The notes beneath the pieces are model-generated. The model made no database searches. It was not told the origin of the DNA and was given only the letters and a program-made list of their open reading frames with translations. A DNA stretch of 64,000 bases from Ectocarpus siliculosus (lineage: Eukaryota; Sar; Phaeophyceae; Ectocarpales; Ectocarpaceae). Positions 48,324-62,300 of the stretch are shown in pieces. Both the position numbers and the translations under genes were made by a program. The DNA lies in contig FN649736.1 of NCBI GenBank assembly GCA_000310025.1, positions 4,236,682 through 4,300,681 on the forward strand. The letters run 5' to 3'. Position 1 is the stretch's first letter. Each line of letters begins with the position of its first letter.

Positions 48324-51300
48324 GAACAAGGGAGATCAGATCGTGCTACGGATGGAGGAGGCGTTATTTCGAAACCCTTCCGTGGTTCGCTTGGGCGTGA
48401 CCACGGCTGTTGATTATTGGAGCCCTTTTTTTTTTTTGCGGCGGCGGCAGTGGATAGAGAGACATGCATGCATACGTTGCGAATATGCACGCTTGGCTAA
48501 TGCTGCAATGATGAAAGGGGAGGCAATCAGGAAGATGGCCAGCAAGCAAAAGGTAGACGAAGTCAGACGGGGACGATGTAACAGCAGCAGCTGTGGACAG
48601 ACCGCGTTGTGGTCGTGTACGTGCCTCGGTGAACAGAGTCGGACGGGAGCGGTCGCCAAAATGGTTGACTTGTGCCTGTCCCTCCTGGGCGAGACACGCG
48701 CTCGCGCTCTCGTCTTCCCTGTGATTTTGTTTTCTTGTGCTAGTAGTATTATAGGGTTACCCGAGGAACAGATGGAATCATGCGAGAGCCAGTTAGTTGT
48801 CTTGATTTGCATTGCTTGCCTTGACCTCGCGTATCGGGTGGGGGTGAAGGGCGCTATCCATCTGTCTTCTTTCTCCGAGATGTCGCTTATCCGGCCATGG
48901 CTTCTAGTGGTTTGTGTGGTATTGTGGAGAGCTTTGTGTCGTTCGAGCATTGCGCGGGAGGAGGGGTGGCGGGTCAGGCAAAACACCCATTGTTGGTGGG
49001 CGCGTGTCTCACGCCTCCCTCTCAGTCTCTGTCTGTGTCGTTGGTGTTGATTCCAGCGCGTTGACAATTTTGTTGTTGGGTTGATGAGAGAGAGACAGCT
49101 GTCGAGAAGAACAACGCTCAGGCATGACGGAAGGACTCTTTCACCCATCCGGACACGTGATCATGGAAGTAATAATTCCTCATTGCGGTGGAGGTGGAGG
49201 GATGCCAACCGAGCAGGACTAAAATATCAACTCTCTCGGGAAGAAACCTGGCAGATGGAAACCCCTCCCTCCCTTGGAAGGCTCTGCTTGTCTGTCTCTT
49301 GGCTTAGCCCTCCGAGAGGTTTCGGAAGATGAGTTCTCCGAGAACTGGCTGGCCGGGGTGTTGATGGATATGATAATAAAAAGATAAACTCAGCAATACC
49401 GGCGAGCGGGTATGAAACCACCGCACTTTCAAAGGCTTGAGGTAAAAATCTCCGACGTTTTTTTTTTTTTTTACAGCCTGTTGCCGACACGACTTTGCAT
49501 GCGGACTGCCTGGCACACGCGTTGTTGTTTTTTCACGAGAAAATGGCTGCTGGCTTCGGCCGGCTGCTGGCGCCACCACTACTAACTTTCGTTTTTGGGT
49601 TTTCTCGGTGTGTAGACGGAGGAGTCAGTCGAGACGTCACCGAGTTGATACAAGGCAAGCAAAACTGACACGAGCACCACCACTCTGTGCTGAACGCGCT
49701 TCGCGATACCCGATTTGGTTCTTCAAAGCGAGCTATAGTTAGCGCCCGCACTTCAGAGGTGAGTGAAAAAATTGATAAAGCATCGAAACACTCAAAAAGT
49801 CTAAAAGAACTCGAGCAACATTTTTTTAGCCCGGTTAAACCTACACTTAAAAAACCTGCTTCGAAGAATATCGTGGCCATTGGTAGCACGACCTAGGAAT
49901 GATTTCAGAACCAACCCCAGCCTCCGCCAAAACTCGAGGTTCTTGAGTACGTGCGGGCGTTAAACTTGTCGCTGTTGTTGTACACCGCATGCCTTTTCGG
50001 CATAATAAACGTCGTTACCAGAAAGTACAGTAGTAGTAGTGCCAGCCCACTCGTCGTGTCGTACGAAAGATAATCGTGAGAAACAGAGGCTCAGATTTGG
50101 ACACCAATGACGAAGCTACTAAACAACATATTAGTTGCTACGTTCGTCGATATATTTTGCTATGATGCACTGATACTGCCAATCAATAGATAACACTCCC
50201 CATCATCCCATCCTCAACAAAAAGACAAAAATCGCTCACACACATGCACAGGAAAATTGCGATTTATCGCGTACGGTGGAAGCGATAAAAACAAAAAAAG
50301 CGGCCCTCCTTTCATTCGAGACAGACAGAGGAGGACGGACACGAACGAACATTCTCTCTTTCGAAAACGGAACGACTCTAAGAAGTGGCCAAGGCTCTCA
50401 CTTGTAAAGTTGCGCCCACCCATGCAGAGGACACACGATGGTGATTCGGAAGTGTGACTCTCCTGCTGCTGGGCAAGGTCAAGAAGAGTGGTCGATCGTA
50501 GCATGCATTGTCTGAGGGGTGTCATTCGGATGCCAATTTATACTAAAACCTACAAAGAGAATACCAATCCCAGCTGTCGATGGTATGAAATTCGTTTGCC
50601 ATGCCTGGCGGGAAACAAGTAGCGGTACAAACACCAACATTACTTCCACAAGAAATATTTAAAAGAGCTCGACGGTCCGTCGTGTCAGCGGTGCAAAAAC
50701 AAACGACGAGTACATACTACAGTCCATGGATACACCACCAACAACGCCAAAAAACGGCCCCAGAAACAGCGACAGCAACAGCATCAGAACGAATAACACC
50801 ATGCATGCGCGGAACAACGCACGCACGTTTTACGGAGAGCTTGTAGGCGCCCATTGTCCAACGGCAGTGCCAATCAAACGCTCACGAGGGCGGGCCTTCA
50901 TACCCACCGCACGCACACCGGGCTAGATGACGAAACTGCCGCACCATGCCAGCGAAAAGCATGCAACGCTTGTGTCTGTCACCTGCCTGCCTGCCTTCCC
51001 GCCTTGCCGCGTCAAAAACCCGTGCCATGTTGCCTTGCTTCTTTACCCACACCGCTCCTCCTATACACACTGCTCATTCCGACCGTTTAACTCCATCCAC
51101 AAAATGCCATAGGGACCTCGTGCAAAGGAATGCCCCACCACAAGTCTTTCCCCACGGTCGTCATTCCACCGGGCCCTATCGTGCGCGCCAAACTTCAGAC
51201 CCCGACTCAAAGAAAACAATGGCGTCCTAATGACCACCTGCACGACCATATTCCGGTCATACAGCTTCTCTCCCCCTCCGACACCTAGCGCCACCAAACG

Positions 51301-51771
51301 CACGCTTAAATTCGATATAGATGTGCGGCGCACCGTCTTCTAGTCCCCTCTACCTCAAGTATGCAAAACGAAAGGCCGGCATGAAGAAGTAAAAGGACAC
51401 AAAAAGTAGAGCAGCGTGACTCGAACGTAAAATTGCCAAAAGCCCGCTTCCGGTTTCGCCCGTCGCTGGGAGTTGATTGGTATGTTTTCTACAGGCACAG
51501 GCCCACTCTTGGGCATGTAACAAACGACGAGAGAGAGTAAGCGACAAATTGGGCAGGTGTGCGCGTCTCTCTGTCGTGACGACATCTCCGCCGACGGTGG
51601 TTGTCTCACCTCACACACACAGCCACTTTCTACTATTCAGCCGTCGACAGACAGGCCGGCGGACAACGAGCACCCCCGGAAAGGACAGCACAGGTACATG
51701 GCAAGGACAATCAACCGCTTCAGAACACACACGCAACCTAGCAAGAAGGAATGGAGCGCCACTCCCTTCTT
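48324..51771. other. Intergenic stretch between convergent genes
   Basis: Long open frames on both strands at 48067-49148 overlap the last PDI exon or each other and are Arg/Cys-rich with no motif, so they are judged non-coding. An open plus frame at 49687-49896 (with SEKIDKASKHSKSLKELEQH) could be coding but is unrecognised. A run of T lies at 49459-49471. Nothing else is seen. Confidence 0.5.
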
Positions 51772-54700
51772 CTAGGAAGACGACGTGAACAGCTTCGAGA
51801 ACGACGAGCTCGGAGCCCTGTTGTTGCCCCCAACGAACCTGGTGTCCGTGTAAGGGTTGGGCTTGAGACTCCCGCCGTACGACGGCTTCGTGGTGAACTT
51901 CCCGTTTCCTGGGAACGGTCTCGATGACGCCCCGGGCAACATGCCCAACGACGACGACGACCCCCTCGCCAACGCGCCCGAGAATGCTGACGCGCCCGCG
52001 CCGCCGCCGCCACCGCCACCGCCACCGCCCCTGCCGCCACCGCCGCCGCCGCCACCGCCACCGCCACCGCCGCCACCGCCGCCGCCACCCGACGACGCTC
52101 TCGACGACGACCCTGCCCGCCCGCCCATCGACGATGACCAAGCCGGCCCGCCCAGATACGATGAGGGACGACCCTGCCCGCGCCCCCGGATATGACCCTG
52201 CCCGCCCCCCCGGATATGACCCCGCCACCCCGCCCGCATATGATGAGGACGATCCCGCCGGCCCGCCCGCATAAGACACCTCCATCACACCCGTATATGA
52301 TGCGGACGACGGCGCCAACGCACCCGAGTGTGATGACGACCCCCCACCCCTACCCCCCTCCGATCGACCCCCGCCCCTCCCGCCCCCCCAAAACAATCGA
52401 CCCGACCTGCCCCCCTCCTCCGCGTCCGGCAGTCCTCGCTCGGACCCCGCCGCCGTCGTGGTAACGCTGGCACCGTCGTACCCTGTAATCCCGTCGTCGC
52501 CCTGCCGTGGGTGACGGACGGACGGTTTCGTGTTAAGGAAGTCGTTGGGCAAGAGAGGGGCGGGGATCCGTAGGCAGTGCGTGTTGTAGAGGGCGAAGCA
52601 TCCAAATTGGCGGGTTCGTTTGTGGCGATTCTGTGCGAACACGGAATAGATAAGGCGCCGTTTGCGTGCTCAGTCAGGTAAAAAATGATAGCTAAGATTC
52701 CCGAGCGTGCGGCAAAAGATATTGTTTTTGAATCAAAACGTACTTTGAAAGGACCCCCCCGCCGGTCAAGAGTGTCAACTTCGTGTTGTCGTCTTCGACG
52801 TTTCGTTCTACCGACTACTGTGTGCTTGTTCGTTTGGTCGTTCGTTTGGTATCTTTGTTCACGTCTGCAAGGCGGGTCCGTTCGCGCGGACGTTCCCAGT
52901 TCTAAGCATGTACCGGCGGGGGGAGAGATGTATTATGCCCTGCGGTCGCTCAAGGAGTGAGGCATGTATGCTTGTCGATAGAGCAGTATGACAAAAACGG
53001 GCCTTGTGAGCGAAGCGCGTCTTGTGGTATCTGATTTGCCCCGGCGCCAGGAAGGGGGTTTGCATCGAACGAACTACTTACTGCTGTAGGCTGTTTTCTC
53101 TCCCATGCTGAACAAGTATGACACACCGCGAAACAAAGAAGTTCCTAGTTTGGCCGAAGTCCGGGCTCTTATTTCCTCTTTGGGCTGCCAATAACCGTTC
53201 AAGTGATGGTGTTGTGATATATTCACCTACGGGCATGAGACAACGGAGGACCTGCCACGTCACGGGGTGTTGTTGGTGGAGGTTCTTATCCAGGTATCAT
53301 GAATGGGTACTATAGGTCCTGTGTTTTGAAAAGAAATATACATGCAAGACTAGAAGACGATGCTGCTCCTCCTGTAGACGACATACTCTGTGCTGTACTT
53401 CGCTTCGTAGTACATGTTTCGCCTGGACTTGTTAACTGCCAGGTCTTCGTGGACCGTGGCGCATTCATTCTGCGCGCGGAAGGGGGTTTGGGCACATGCT
53501 TAAAGCCGGGGTCACATAACAGCTGGTTACCCACATGGTTGGGTTCGTTCGTAACCCTCCCCTCCTGCTAACGCATCGGGCATCGGTTCAAATCTCGGCG
53601 CAGGCACACGGATCTAAAAGCAATATATATGTCTCTCGTCTCCATACACAACAGGGCGCTCGAGTATGCACAAAACAGCGAAAGAAGGACACACGGGTGT
53701 CTACCAGCAGAACACTCGTCGCGGGGTGAAAATCTAAGGCTACCAAATCACGCGGTATTCTAGAAGAAGGTCGGAATCACCGTATCTTTGAGATGGATTC
53801 GTTGTGTCATATTAAGAAAAAAAAAAAAAAGATTCCCGCAAGATTTCGAGCCATGTTTTGAGTTGATTGTTTTCAGTAGGCTAGATGGCGGCAGGTTTGC
53901 AGGCGGCACGGACATGTAGTTTCTCGTAGCCCAGCCGTGACTCCACATGGATGGGCGGGCTTGTTGATCCACCGCCACCGCACACACCACACGACCGTAG
54001 CTTTTTGACAGATGACTCATGATCGTATGGACGAACAGGCAGCTACAGAGAGTAGCTCTTCTGTGTCAGCATTATTATGTACCGCTCGCTGTATAAGGGA
54101 AATAAAATATTTTTAGTTCGGACGCGTAGATATATCCTCCACTCACTGAAAAGACTCCACCACATCCCGTTCGACTGTGGGTATATCTCGAATGGGTAGT
54201 CTTTTTGTGTGTGTTTTTATTATTCCTTAATTAATATATATGTAGAGTGTTTTTCTGGGAAAAAAGCTCCCGCAACACCCAGACTACTCCTCCTGCGGGT
54301 AGGATGCCGGACTGCTACTACAATACATTTGCTCGTGACCGAGGATCCCAAGAACAATACAACAGCAGCATTGATTGGTGTACTACCTGTACAACGACCT
54401 GCAAGCTTCCAGAACGAGGGCAAAAAAAATGTCCGACGAGCTTACAGCTACACCGACCGGTGTACTCACAAAAAAATATCTTTCTGAAAAGGCCCGCCGC
54501 CTCTGGTTCCATGCTTTTCTGACCCACTCACCTCCTCCATATTATTGTTGTTACTCGACCCACCACTGCTGCTACTGCTGCTTGACCGAACACAGCACCG
54601 GTGGGTTAACGAGGTCCAGATGAGGTATGAAATCTGAAAGGTGGTCAGCATGAACGCACAAGGAGGGGCGGCCGTGTGGTGTTGGATCTGCTCGTTCATC

Positions 54701-55006
54701 CATGACCGCGGCGTTCGCGCCGCATCCATCGCGATCCGTCTTCACAACGCGTGTGTGTATGGAGTATGAACTACTACTACACAGCATATCTGTACAGCAG
54801 TACAGCAGTAGTAACACGTAGATATGTATCTAGTCTTTGACCTTGTTCGCATCGCAGGGAGCAACAAACCGTGACAGCAACAGCAGCAGTGTCCACCATG
54901 TGAAATCAGAGGCCTTAGACTATAAGATGGGGTGCGCACACACACTCACGACGGAGCCGATGACCACGAGCGCCAGTACTATATAGCGGTTCAGCTCCAG
55001 CGCCAT
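51772..55006 (-). CDS. Putative Gly/Ser-rich protein with N-terminal hydrophobic segment (poorly resolved)
   Basis: Exon 1 (54950-55006) starts at a good ATG and encodes MALELNRYIVLALVVIGSV, a signal peptide or anchor, ending at a gtgagt donor. An exon ending at 54532 (ctcac donor on the plus strand) encodes SSSSSGGSSNNNNMEE. The last part (about 51772-52640) is very Gly-rich, with repeats such as YAGGVAGSYPGGRAGSYPG. It also has a poly-Gly block and the C-terminus GGSLKPNPYTDTRFVGGNN to FSKLFTSSS, stop at 51772. The frame changes between the YAGG repeats and the poly-Gly block near 52175, suggesting a base error or a missed intron. Because the repeats are also open on the plus strand (Pro/Asp-rich), the direction is not certain. 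The unique C-terminus and the exon 1 signal favour the minus strand. Function unknown; an extracellular structural role is a guess from composition. Confidence 0.4.
54125..54235 (-). repeat. Dispersed repeat family B, copy 3 (inverted)
   Basis: Reverse complement of the copy at 41497-41590: ccactcactgaaaagactcc, then accacatcccgttcga, ctgtgggtatatctcgaatg and ggtagtctttttgtgtgtg. It ends next to ttaattaatatata. It lies in an intron of the putative Gly/Ser-rich gene. Confidence 0.85.
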
Positions 55007-56305
55007 TGTTGGGTGTTGAATATATCCGCGCTCCGAAGTATAAGCAAGAAGTTCTTTGGCGGTGGTTGTGACTGGGCGCGTACGTGACAGCAGCAGCAGC
55101 AGCGGCAGGGAGATCCAGCAGGCAGTGCTCCGCGACAGCGGATTAGCGCTACCAATTTGCTCTCTGCAAGGAGGGTGGTTTCTCGGACCCTCAACGTGAG
55201 GCCCTCGTTCCACAACACCACGGAATATTCTATCTGAACTCTCTGATGTCGGCAACCGGTGTGCGTTTTGCACGCAGGAGGAGGAGTGGACTTATCACAT
55301 AGACTATCTATCCTATGCATACATTTCCTCCTGAGTATTTCAAATTTGAAAAACAACAATCTACAAATCTTTCTTGACAGTAGTCTGCACTGAGAGACTC
55401 TATTATTCCTGCAGGCAATCTGCGGTACGTTGATATTTTATTATGTCGCGGTTGTATTGATTGTTGGCAACGACGACCATGTTGAATAGTCCTGCTCCCT
55501 TTGGCGGCAGCCGCTCGAGCTATTGGACTTTTGAACCACGCGTCTCCATTTTGATCTGTGTACCCACATCATGACATTCCGACAGGTCACAGAATGTACT
55601 CTTCTTCTCGCCAAGTCACGAAGAAGCACCAGACAGCCAGACAGAGCAACCAAGCATATTTGCAGATCTTTCGATAAATAATTCCGAGACTATTCACCTC
55701 TCTCTGCAGCTGCAAGGGGCACTTGTGTTGGCCGGCGCGGCTGAGCCTTCATTGTGAGGACTTCAACACACATCGTTCGTTCCCTTCTTGAGCGTGGGTA
55801 CAGCCAGCCTATCTGCCATGTTTATCCCTTACGTGACTACACCCCCGAATCGGGCATGTTAGCAGGCACGATAACTCTTATATGCGACAACTTTCGAACC
55901 GAATTGAGCTGTGGATACCTGCGTCGACGACGGCTCGACGGTACGACTAGACCGCTCGAAAAGAAACAAAGTAACGACCGGGGACAGAAACAGCACGTCC
56001 CCTATACAGAAAATTGAAAGCCTGGGAGTTGCAATGCTCCGCAGCACCCTGCATCCCGCGCTGCTGCTGTGCTGCTGTGGACCTCAGTCCAGCACGCAGA
56101 AACGCGATAATGATGCTGTTTTTCCTCCTGCTTGTTGCGATTTTTCGCACGAGCGCTATGGACGGGGGTTCCTGTGTATCACGTTCGCAAGGAACAGGAG
56201 CTAGCTCCCCAGCCGGCTGCGTTGGGCCAACGGGTACAGCAGCACATCGATGGATCTGCGTCGCGCATCATTTGCAGCACAGAATTGACAAGAGGTGGGA
56301 GGGTT
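55007..56305. other. Intergenic stretch between divergent genes
   Basis: It must hold the 5' ends of the Gly/Ser-rich gene (-) and the OTU-piggyBac gene (+). No exon is resolved. The frame of the OTU exon is open back to 56132, so the first real exon of that gene may lie here. Terminal inverted repeats of the transposon were looked for by eye and not found. Confidence 0.4.
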
Positions 56306-59300
56306 ATGGTCTTGCCCGACCGCGCTGGTGTGTATACCGTAAAGCCGGATGGCCACTGCGGGTTTAGTGCGATGTCCGCGGGTCTGCAGGTTTGCCTCGG
56401 TAGAACAAGGGCCGCCCCCACCCCAGAGAACATGAGGAGCGTGGTCGCCCGTCGAGCCACGGAACATGTTCTTGGCGCATCCGGTGTTGAGGACTTGACA
56501 GCTGTACTCTCACCAGACCAGCTTGGGCGGGCCCGGAGTGTGCGTATACCGGATGTTTTAGGAGCTGCCGTGGAAGAAATGACGGCGCCGGAGGATAAGA
56601 CGGTCGGTTGGTTTCGCGAGAAAGCCCAGCTAAGTGCAACAACAAAATGGATTGACGTGACCTGGTTCTCTTTTCTGGCGTCGGAGTACGGGGTGAACAT
56701 CATGTTGTGGGAGCCAAGCCCCACGTACGGCACAGTTCAGCCGTACTCAGCAGCCCTCACGGCAGGCATGTTCTTGTTCGAGAAAAAAGACAAAATGGAC
56801 GAGGAGGGGGATCGCTGGGTGCATCTGCTCTATCGGAAACACGACGATCCGTGGGCAGCGCGCGAGGGTGTAGGTGAGGCAGGCCATAAACAGCACAACC
56901 ACTTCGACCGTCTGCAGCTTGGACTCAACGTACATACTTCCTTCATCGATGTCGTCAGAGTTGCAAAGGAGAAAGCGCTAGGAATGGCGGCGCCGGTGCC
57001 GTCGGCGAGCGCCACGGCCGGGAAGAAAGCGCCAGGGTCCGCAAACGTGGACGGAGAAGAGGTGGACGATCCCGAGTTCAGCATGAGACCAAGCGGCAGC
57101 AACAGCAACAACAGCAGCAGCAGCAGCCGGCAAGCGGAGGGAAAGGCTGCAGCGGGAAAGAAAAGCAAGGCGAAGATCGGGAGTAAGGTCGGGGTGAAGC
57201 GACCAACCGAGAGGCAGCCAGGGGACAGCAAGAGGCACAAGGCGGGGGGTGCACCGGGGAAGCAGCGCAAGGCGGTTGGTGTGCCGGGGAAGCGCAAGGC
57301 GGGGGGTGCACCAGGGGAGGGGAGGGGTGCCGCAAAGAAATGCAAGAGTACGCCGACGGGTAGGAGGAAATCGGTGAAGAGCAACGGCCAAGTAGACGAA
57401 GCCAACTATGATTCCGACGGCAGCATCGGGGGGGGGGACCACGAGCGAACCCAGGGCTCCTTCGCTAGCATGTCGCAGAACGAGAAGAAGGTGGTGGCCG
57501 CCATGAAGAAGATCCAGGAGCTCAAGTACAGGCGGGCGTACTTGCTGAGCAACAAGAGGAGGGCGCGGGGTCTAAAGGTGGGTTTGTGTTCGTGTAGACT
57601 TTTCTCTTGGCATTTTCCAGGCGAATAGGCGGACCTAAGAGAAGACGACGATTTATGGTGGTGCAAAAGTTGAGTCCGATAAATAGTGCGAATCAATACT
57701 GCTGTAGCAGTTTCTTGCGTTTTTTTTTTCGCTTGGAATACCGAGTAGAGAGTGCCCTATCAACGCTGAACAAACGCGTGTCTAGGTAGGCACTTTGTTT
57801 CGCCTCGTGTGGTCGCTAGTCTCTACCAAAAATAATCTTAGAAGTGTTGGTAAAAAGCACCTGGTTGCTTGCATGATCATGTTGACGCCTCCGTGCCTGG
57901 CTCCTGTTGCTCAACACGGGTGTGGTTTCCAATGTTGGCAGGGGGGCAACGAATGTCGAGTTCACGATTCGGAGTATGTAAATGCATGTGCGTGACCTGA
58001 ACACCCTACTGGCCCTGTATGGTGTTACTTTTGATCGCCGTGTCAGTTTCATGTGAATCTCTCGCTCGCTCGATTCGTAGGTGTTAGTGACACCGTCGCC
58101 TCGTACGACTTTATTTTTTTTCGGATGATTGAACACAACACGGCAGGGTATGAATTGACACACCTGCCGCTCTGTTTCCGCTGTTTGCCGACGACGTGCT
58201 CAACCCAGCTCAAGGCCATACGCGACAGGGAGAAGGAGAGGCTCAAGAAAGCGGCAGAAAAGGAAAAAGAAAACCAGCTTCGGCCGCGGCAGGAGGTGGA
58301 GGAGGAGGAGCGACAAGAGAGAGAGGAGCTAGAGAAGCAGCAGCAGCAGGAGCAGGAGGAGTTGAAAGCTGAGGCGGAGGAGTACCCGGAGGTGGCGTGG
58401 ACTGACCGCGGCATTCCTGACTTTGCGGGAACGACGGACCACAAGAAGAGAACCCGGCGGCAAGCGGTCAGCGCTGCTTCGCTGTCGGCGTCCGCGCGAT
58501 CGAAGTTGCCCTCTCTCGATACCTTCATGGGCGGCCGCGACGAGAACGGAGAGTTCCCGCTGAGTGGTTTGATGAAGACGTGCTTCAACATGATGTTCCC
58601 CGACAAGGCAGTAGATCTTTTCGTGCAAAAGGTGAGCATTGGTGTTTTCGTGTGGTCGCATTCCTTATTAAGTTGCACTCGAACAACTCAGTAGGGGGGT
58701 TGCACGCAAGTAAGAGACCGAGCCGTTATGCGTCGGACTTGAAAGTAGTTCCGCGGGAAGGGGGGGAGGGGGGGGGGCGGGATGAATTGTATGCCCTTTG
58801 TTGGTGTTTACACTGCATGATGTCGTCTGCATGCCTTGGTCGCCTAATCATACTGGCCGAATGTAGATCACAGCTCATCAAGATTGTCAAACACACGGGG
58901 GTTTATGCGGTGTTCATGCATACTTCCCTCCTGACGTGCTACGTACCAGCGTATCGTGCATGGGGTGGTTTGCAAGGGCGGATGCAATACCGCGGAATGT
59001 ACTCCCTGTAGAGAAGCACCCTCCCCCCCCCCTATCCAGCGCGCGGGATCCCTGTTATGTATGTTGTAATTTGATTACCGATATCCACCCGACCAACCCA
59101 ACAATTGAAAGCGGGTACTAGGTAGATGCCTGAGAACACAGTCTGTTGTGGCCCCTTGCGGTATTGCTTACGTTCCAAGACACCCGCGGAAGGCATATGC
59201 GGATTAATTTAATCAAACATGTCTGTGCTGCCACGGCTTGCATCAACAATCATTGTGTATATATACGACACCTCGGCGCGACCTCTGGGGCGAATATGCT

Positions 59301-62300
59301 AATCTTCGCTCCGTCTTGTTGTCCCTGACCTCTTCCGCGCGAAACGTGATACTTTTCCAGACCAACAAGTACGTGAACCTTTGCACCACACCACCACCCC
59401 CCGGAGCTACGGAGAAGCGCAAGGAGCATCAGATGAAGAAGACGAGAACTCTAGGCAGGGTCACCCTGCCGGAACCCGCATTCGAGCGCAAGCACATCTA
59501 CGGCATGCTGGGCATCACGATCACGATGGGGCTCACCAAGAAAACGCGCATGAGGAAGCACTGGAGTAGATCGTTGCACGACGACTATCCTCTAGTGAGG
59601 GCGTGCATGCCGCGTGACTTGTTCGAGCTGTTGTACTGCCGTTTCATCCACTGCTCGGACGGCAACGCTCCTCCTCGATTGTTGGACGAGGACAACACCC
59701 CTAACCCGGACTTCGATTCGAAGTGGCACATCAGGTGAGTTTTACCCGTCGGAGACTTCGAGCGTTCTGACTGTTGGACCACGCTCCTCCATTTTTTCAT
59801 GTGGTGAAATAAAACGGCCTCCAAGCCGGCGAGTACCCTAGAATCCAAATCCAAAGGGTTCATGTCGTTGTACCTGTCGTTGCCCTACACCACCCGCCCT
59901 CCCCGTGGAATACTACACGTGACCACTACAGTAGCGTACAGTTGTACACCACCCGCCCTCCCCGTGGAATACTACACGTGACCACTACAGTAGCGTACGG
60001 TTGGGATGATCATAGCTACGGACTAGCGTGGTTGGTGTGTGTAATCAATAGGCGAGCATTCGTATGTCCGTTCGTGTCCCACGAATGTTCTACAACAGAT
60101 TAACCAACGCCACACCTCCGTGCTAATCTTGACGTCGCTTCACCGGCAGAGAGCTCGAAGACATCTTGAACACCGCGTGGACGGAAAACATGGACTTCAA
60201 CCAGTGGCTGTGCTACGACGAGCAGATGGTGAAGACTGTGTCGAGGTACGCGCACTTCCTCATGAGACACCAGCCCAAGAAGCCCATCACCCACGGTACG
60301 CGGTTTGTGTTTCGTGTTGTATGGACGATTCCTGCCGACTGTGTGTTTTCCTTGTGACGGCCTTGCGGTGTGAGGGCTCGGCGGCTGGGGACATGGGCGA
60401 AGACCTTGTATAGTATTCGGTTTTCAAGGGCCACCATGTGGTGGAGTTGTCATTTTTGCTTTGTGGAGTTGACCCCCCCCCCCTCTCCCTCTACTGGAAA
60501 AATAGGAGCAGGAACATTTGGCGTTTAGGTCACATGAAGAAATCATGCCCGTGGGCATAATCCAAAGCTCGATTGCTACACAGAGCTCGGCGGTGCCGAA
60601 AATGGCGGAGCTGGAACCGTCAATGACTGTCCACGAGTTTCAAGCGGCAAACTCGAATAGAGTGCAAACGGGCACGATTGACTGCTGCGCCGCCTTGTTA
60701 ATTCGCTCCACCATTTTTCCCTATTCACGTTGTTCCAATGCAGGCGTGAAGATGCTCGCGATCTGCGACGTCGCGGGGTACTGTTTCGTCAGCAGCGTCG
60801 AGGGTGGATTTTCGGGGGATCCCAAGCTGAGGAAGTGGTCTGACTGCCCTCTGGGACGGACCACTCGGCACGTTCTACATGTCCTGCTCGACGCCTGCAA
60901 GGAGTTCGGTGACAAAATCGACGGCTCTGGCGTGCACATCGCAATGGACAACTACTTCACAAGCCCGACACTGTTCGAGTGTCTTGCGGGCCACGACATC
61001 TTCGCGGTGGGTACGTGCCGGGTTAACCGAACCGCTGGCGCGATCCCTTTCTTGCAGAGCCTCGATCGCATCCCCGTCAAGCGGGGAGACATGAACTTTG
61101 CCCGCGCCGGCAATGTCGCATTCGTGCAGTGGCTCGACTCGAAGGATATCATCCTGTGCAGCACCATCCACCTCGCGCAACCTCGCGCCGCCATCGGCCA
61201 GCCCAAGAAGGAAGACGACGACGGCGGCGACGACCATTTCGCACCTCTACCTTACAGGTGACCTTTTTTGTTGTTGTTGACCAGATTCATGTTTTTATTT
61301 CTGCGTCTTCATGTCGGATGCCTCGCTCGAGTAGCATGTCGGTCAAACTGGTTCGTGCAAAGGTTGATGGAGTTCAAAGTTTGGTGTTGCCAAAATGCAG
61401 CGGCTCGGGTTCATGCCTTTAGTATTCGGTTCGTCACACAGGCTGTTCTCACCGACCGGGAACGTGCTTGGGGCTTGAGCATTGTAGTGTTGACAGGGGC
61501 TGATGCTACGCCGGGGTAAAAATAGGTTGCTACGTCCGACGACCTCCATCCAGTTCGTCGTCGCCGCAGCCGCAAGTGTGGTGCCTGACCCATGTGTTCC
61601 GCCTGCCCCCCGCCTGCCTGCCCCTTTTCGTGCGTGTCCAGCCTGCGCAAAGCTGGGCAGAAGGGGAAACCCATGGAGCTACAGCAGCCGTGGATGCGTA
61701 AGGATTACGTGGCCAACATGGGGGGAGTAGATACGGCCGACCAACAGAATGGTTCCCACGCCCATGACCACAAGGCGTGCACGAACTACTGGCGGCGAGT
61801 GATGGAGGCCAAGATTGAGCAGACGTTCACCAACATTTTCGTGATGTTCAAGGCTTTGGTAGCCTTCTGGGACGGTGAAGCGAAGGAGAGGCTCGAGAGA
61901 GGAGACCTAGACCTTGAGTCGTCGATGGAGTTGGAGGGAGTGGTGAAGGAGCTCCGCAGGTTGGCCAATCTTGAGAGGTCGGACTGGGACGAACAGATGT
62001 CGACGGAGCTCATGGGGAGGTGCGGTGTTGGTAGCCTCAACAAGGGGGGGAGACAGGTCAAAGATACGGAACCCCCGAAGGACGTTTGGGGGAGCGTTCA
62101 CATTAAGACAAAACGCAAGTGCATGTACCCCGGATGCAAGAAAACGACAAGAAAAGGGTGTGCCTGCGAGGCGTTCTGCGGTGCAGGGCGGGAGGGGGGC
62201 GGGGGGGTTTTGATGGTGCAAGGGATGCTTCGAGAACCCGGCGAGGCACGCCTAGGGCCGCACGGGCTGAACGGGAGGCCTCGAAGTTCGGAAAAAGGAC

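Noticed and set aside
48067-49050. Long plus-strand open frame of 327 codons
   Set aside because: It overlaps the last PDI exon in another frame, is Arg/Cys/Leu-rich with no motif, and an equally long frame lies opposite it.
49600-49634. Exon after gtgtgtag (TEESVETSPS, stop) as the PDI C-terminus
   Set aside because: The exon at 48273-48323 is closer, keeps phase and ends in a known ER retention type of signal.
53575-53612. tRNA-like string ggttcaaatctcggc
   Set aside because: It lacks the other tRNA arms.
57717-57770. Further coding sequence between OTU exon 1 and the coiled-coil exon
   Set aside because: The two exons already join in phase and nothing in the intron has coding character.
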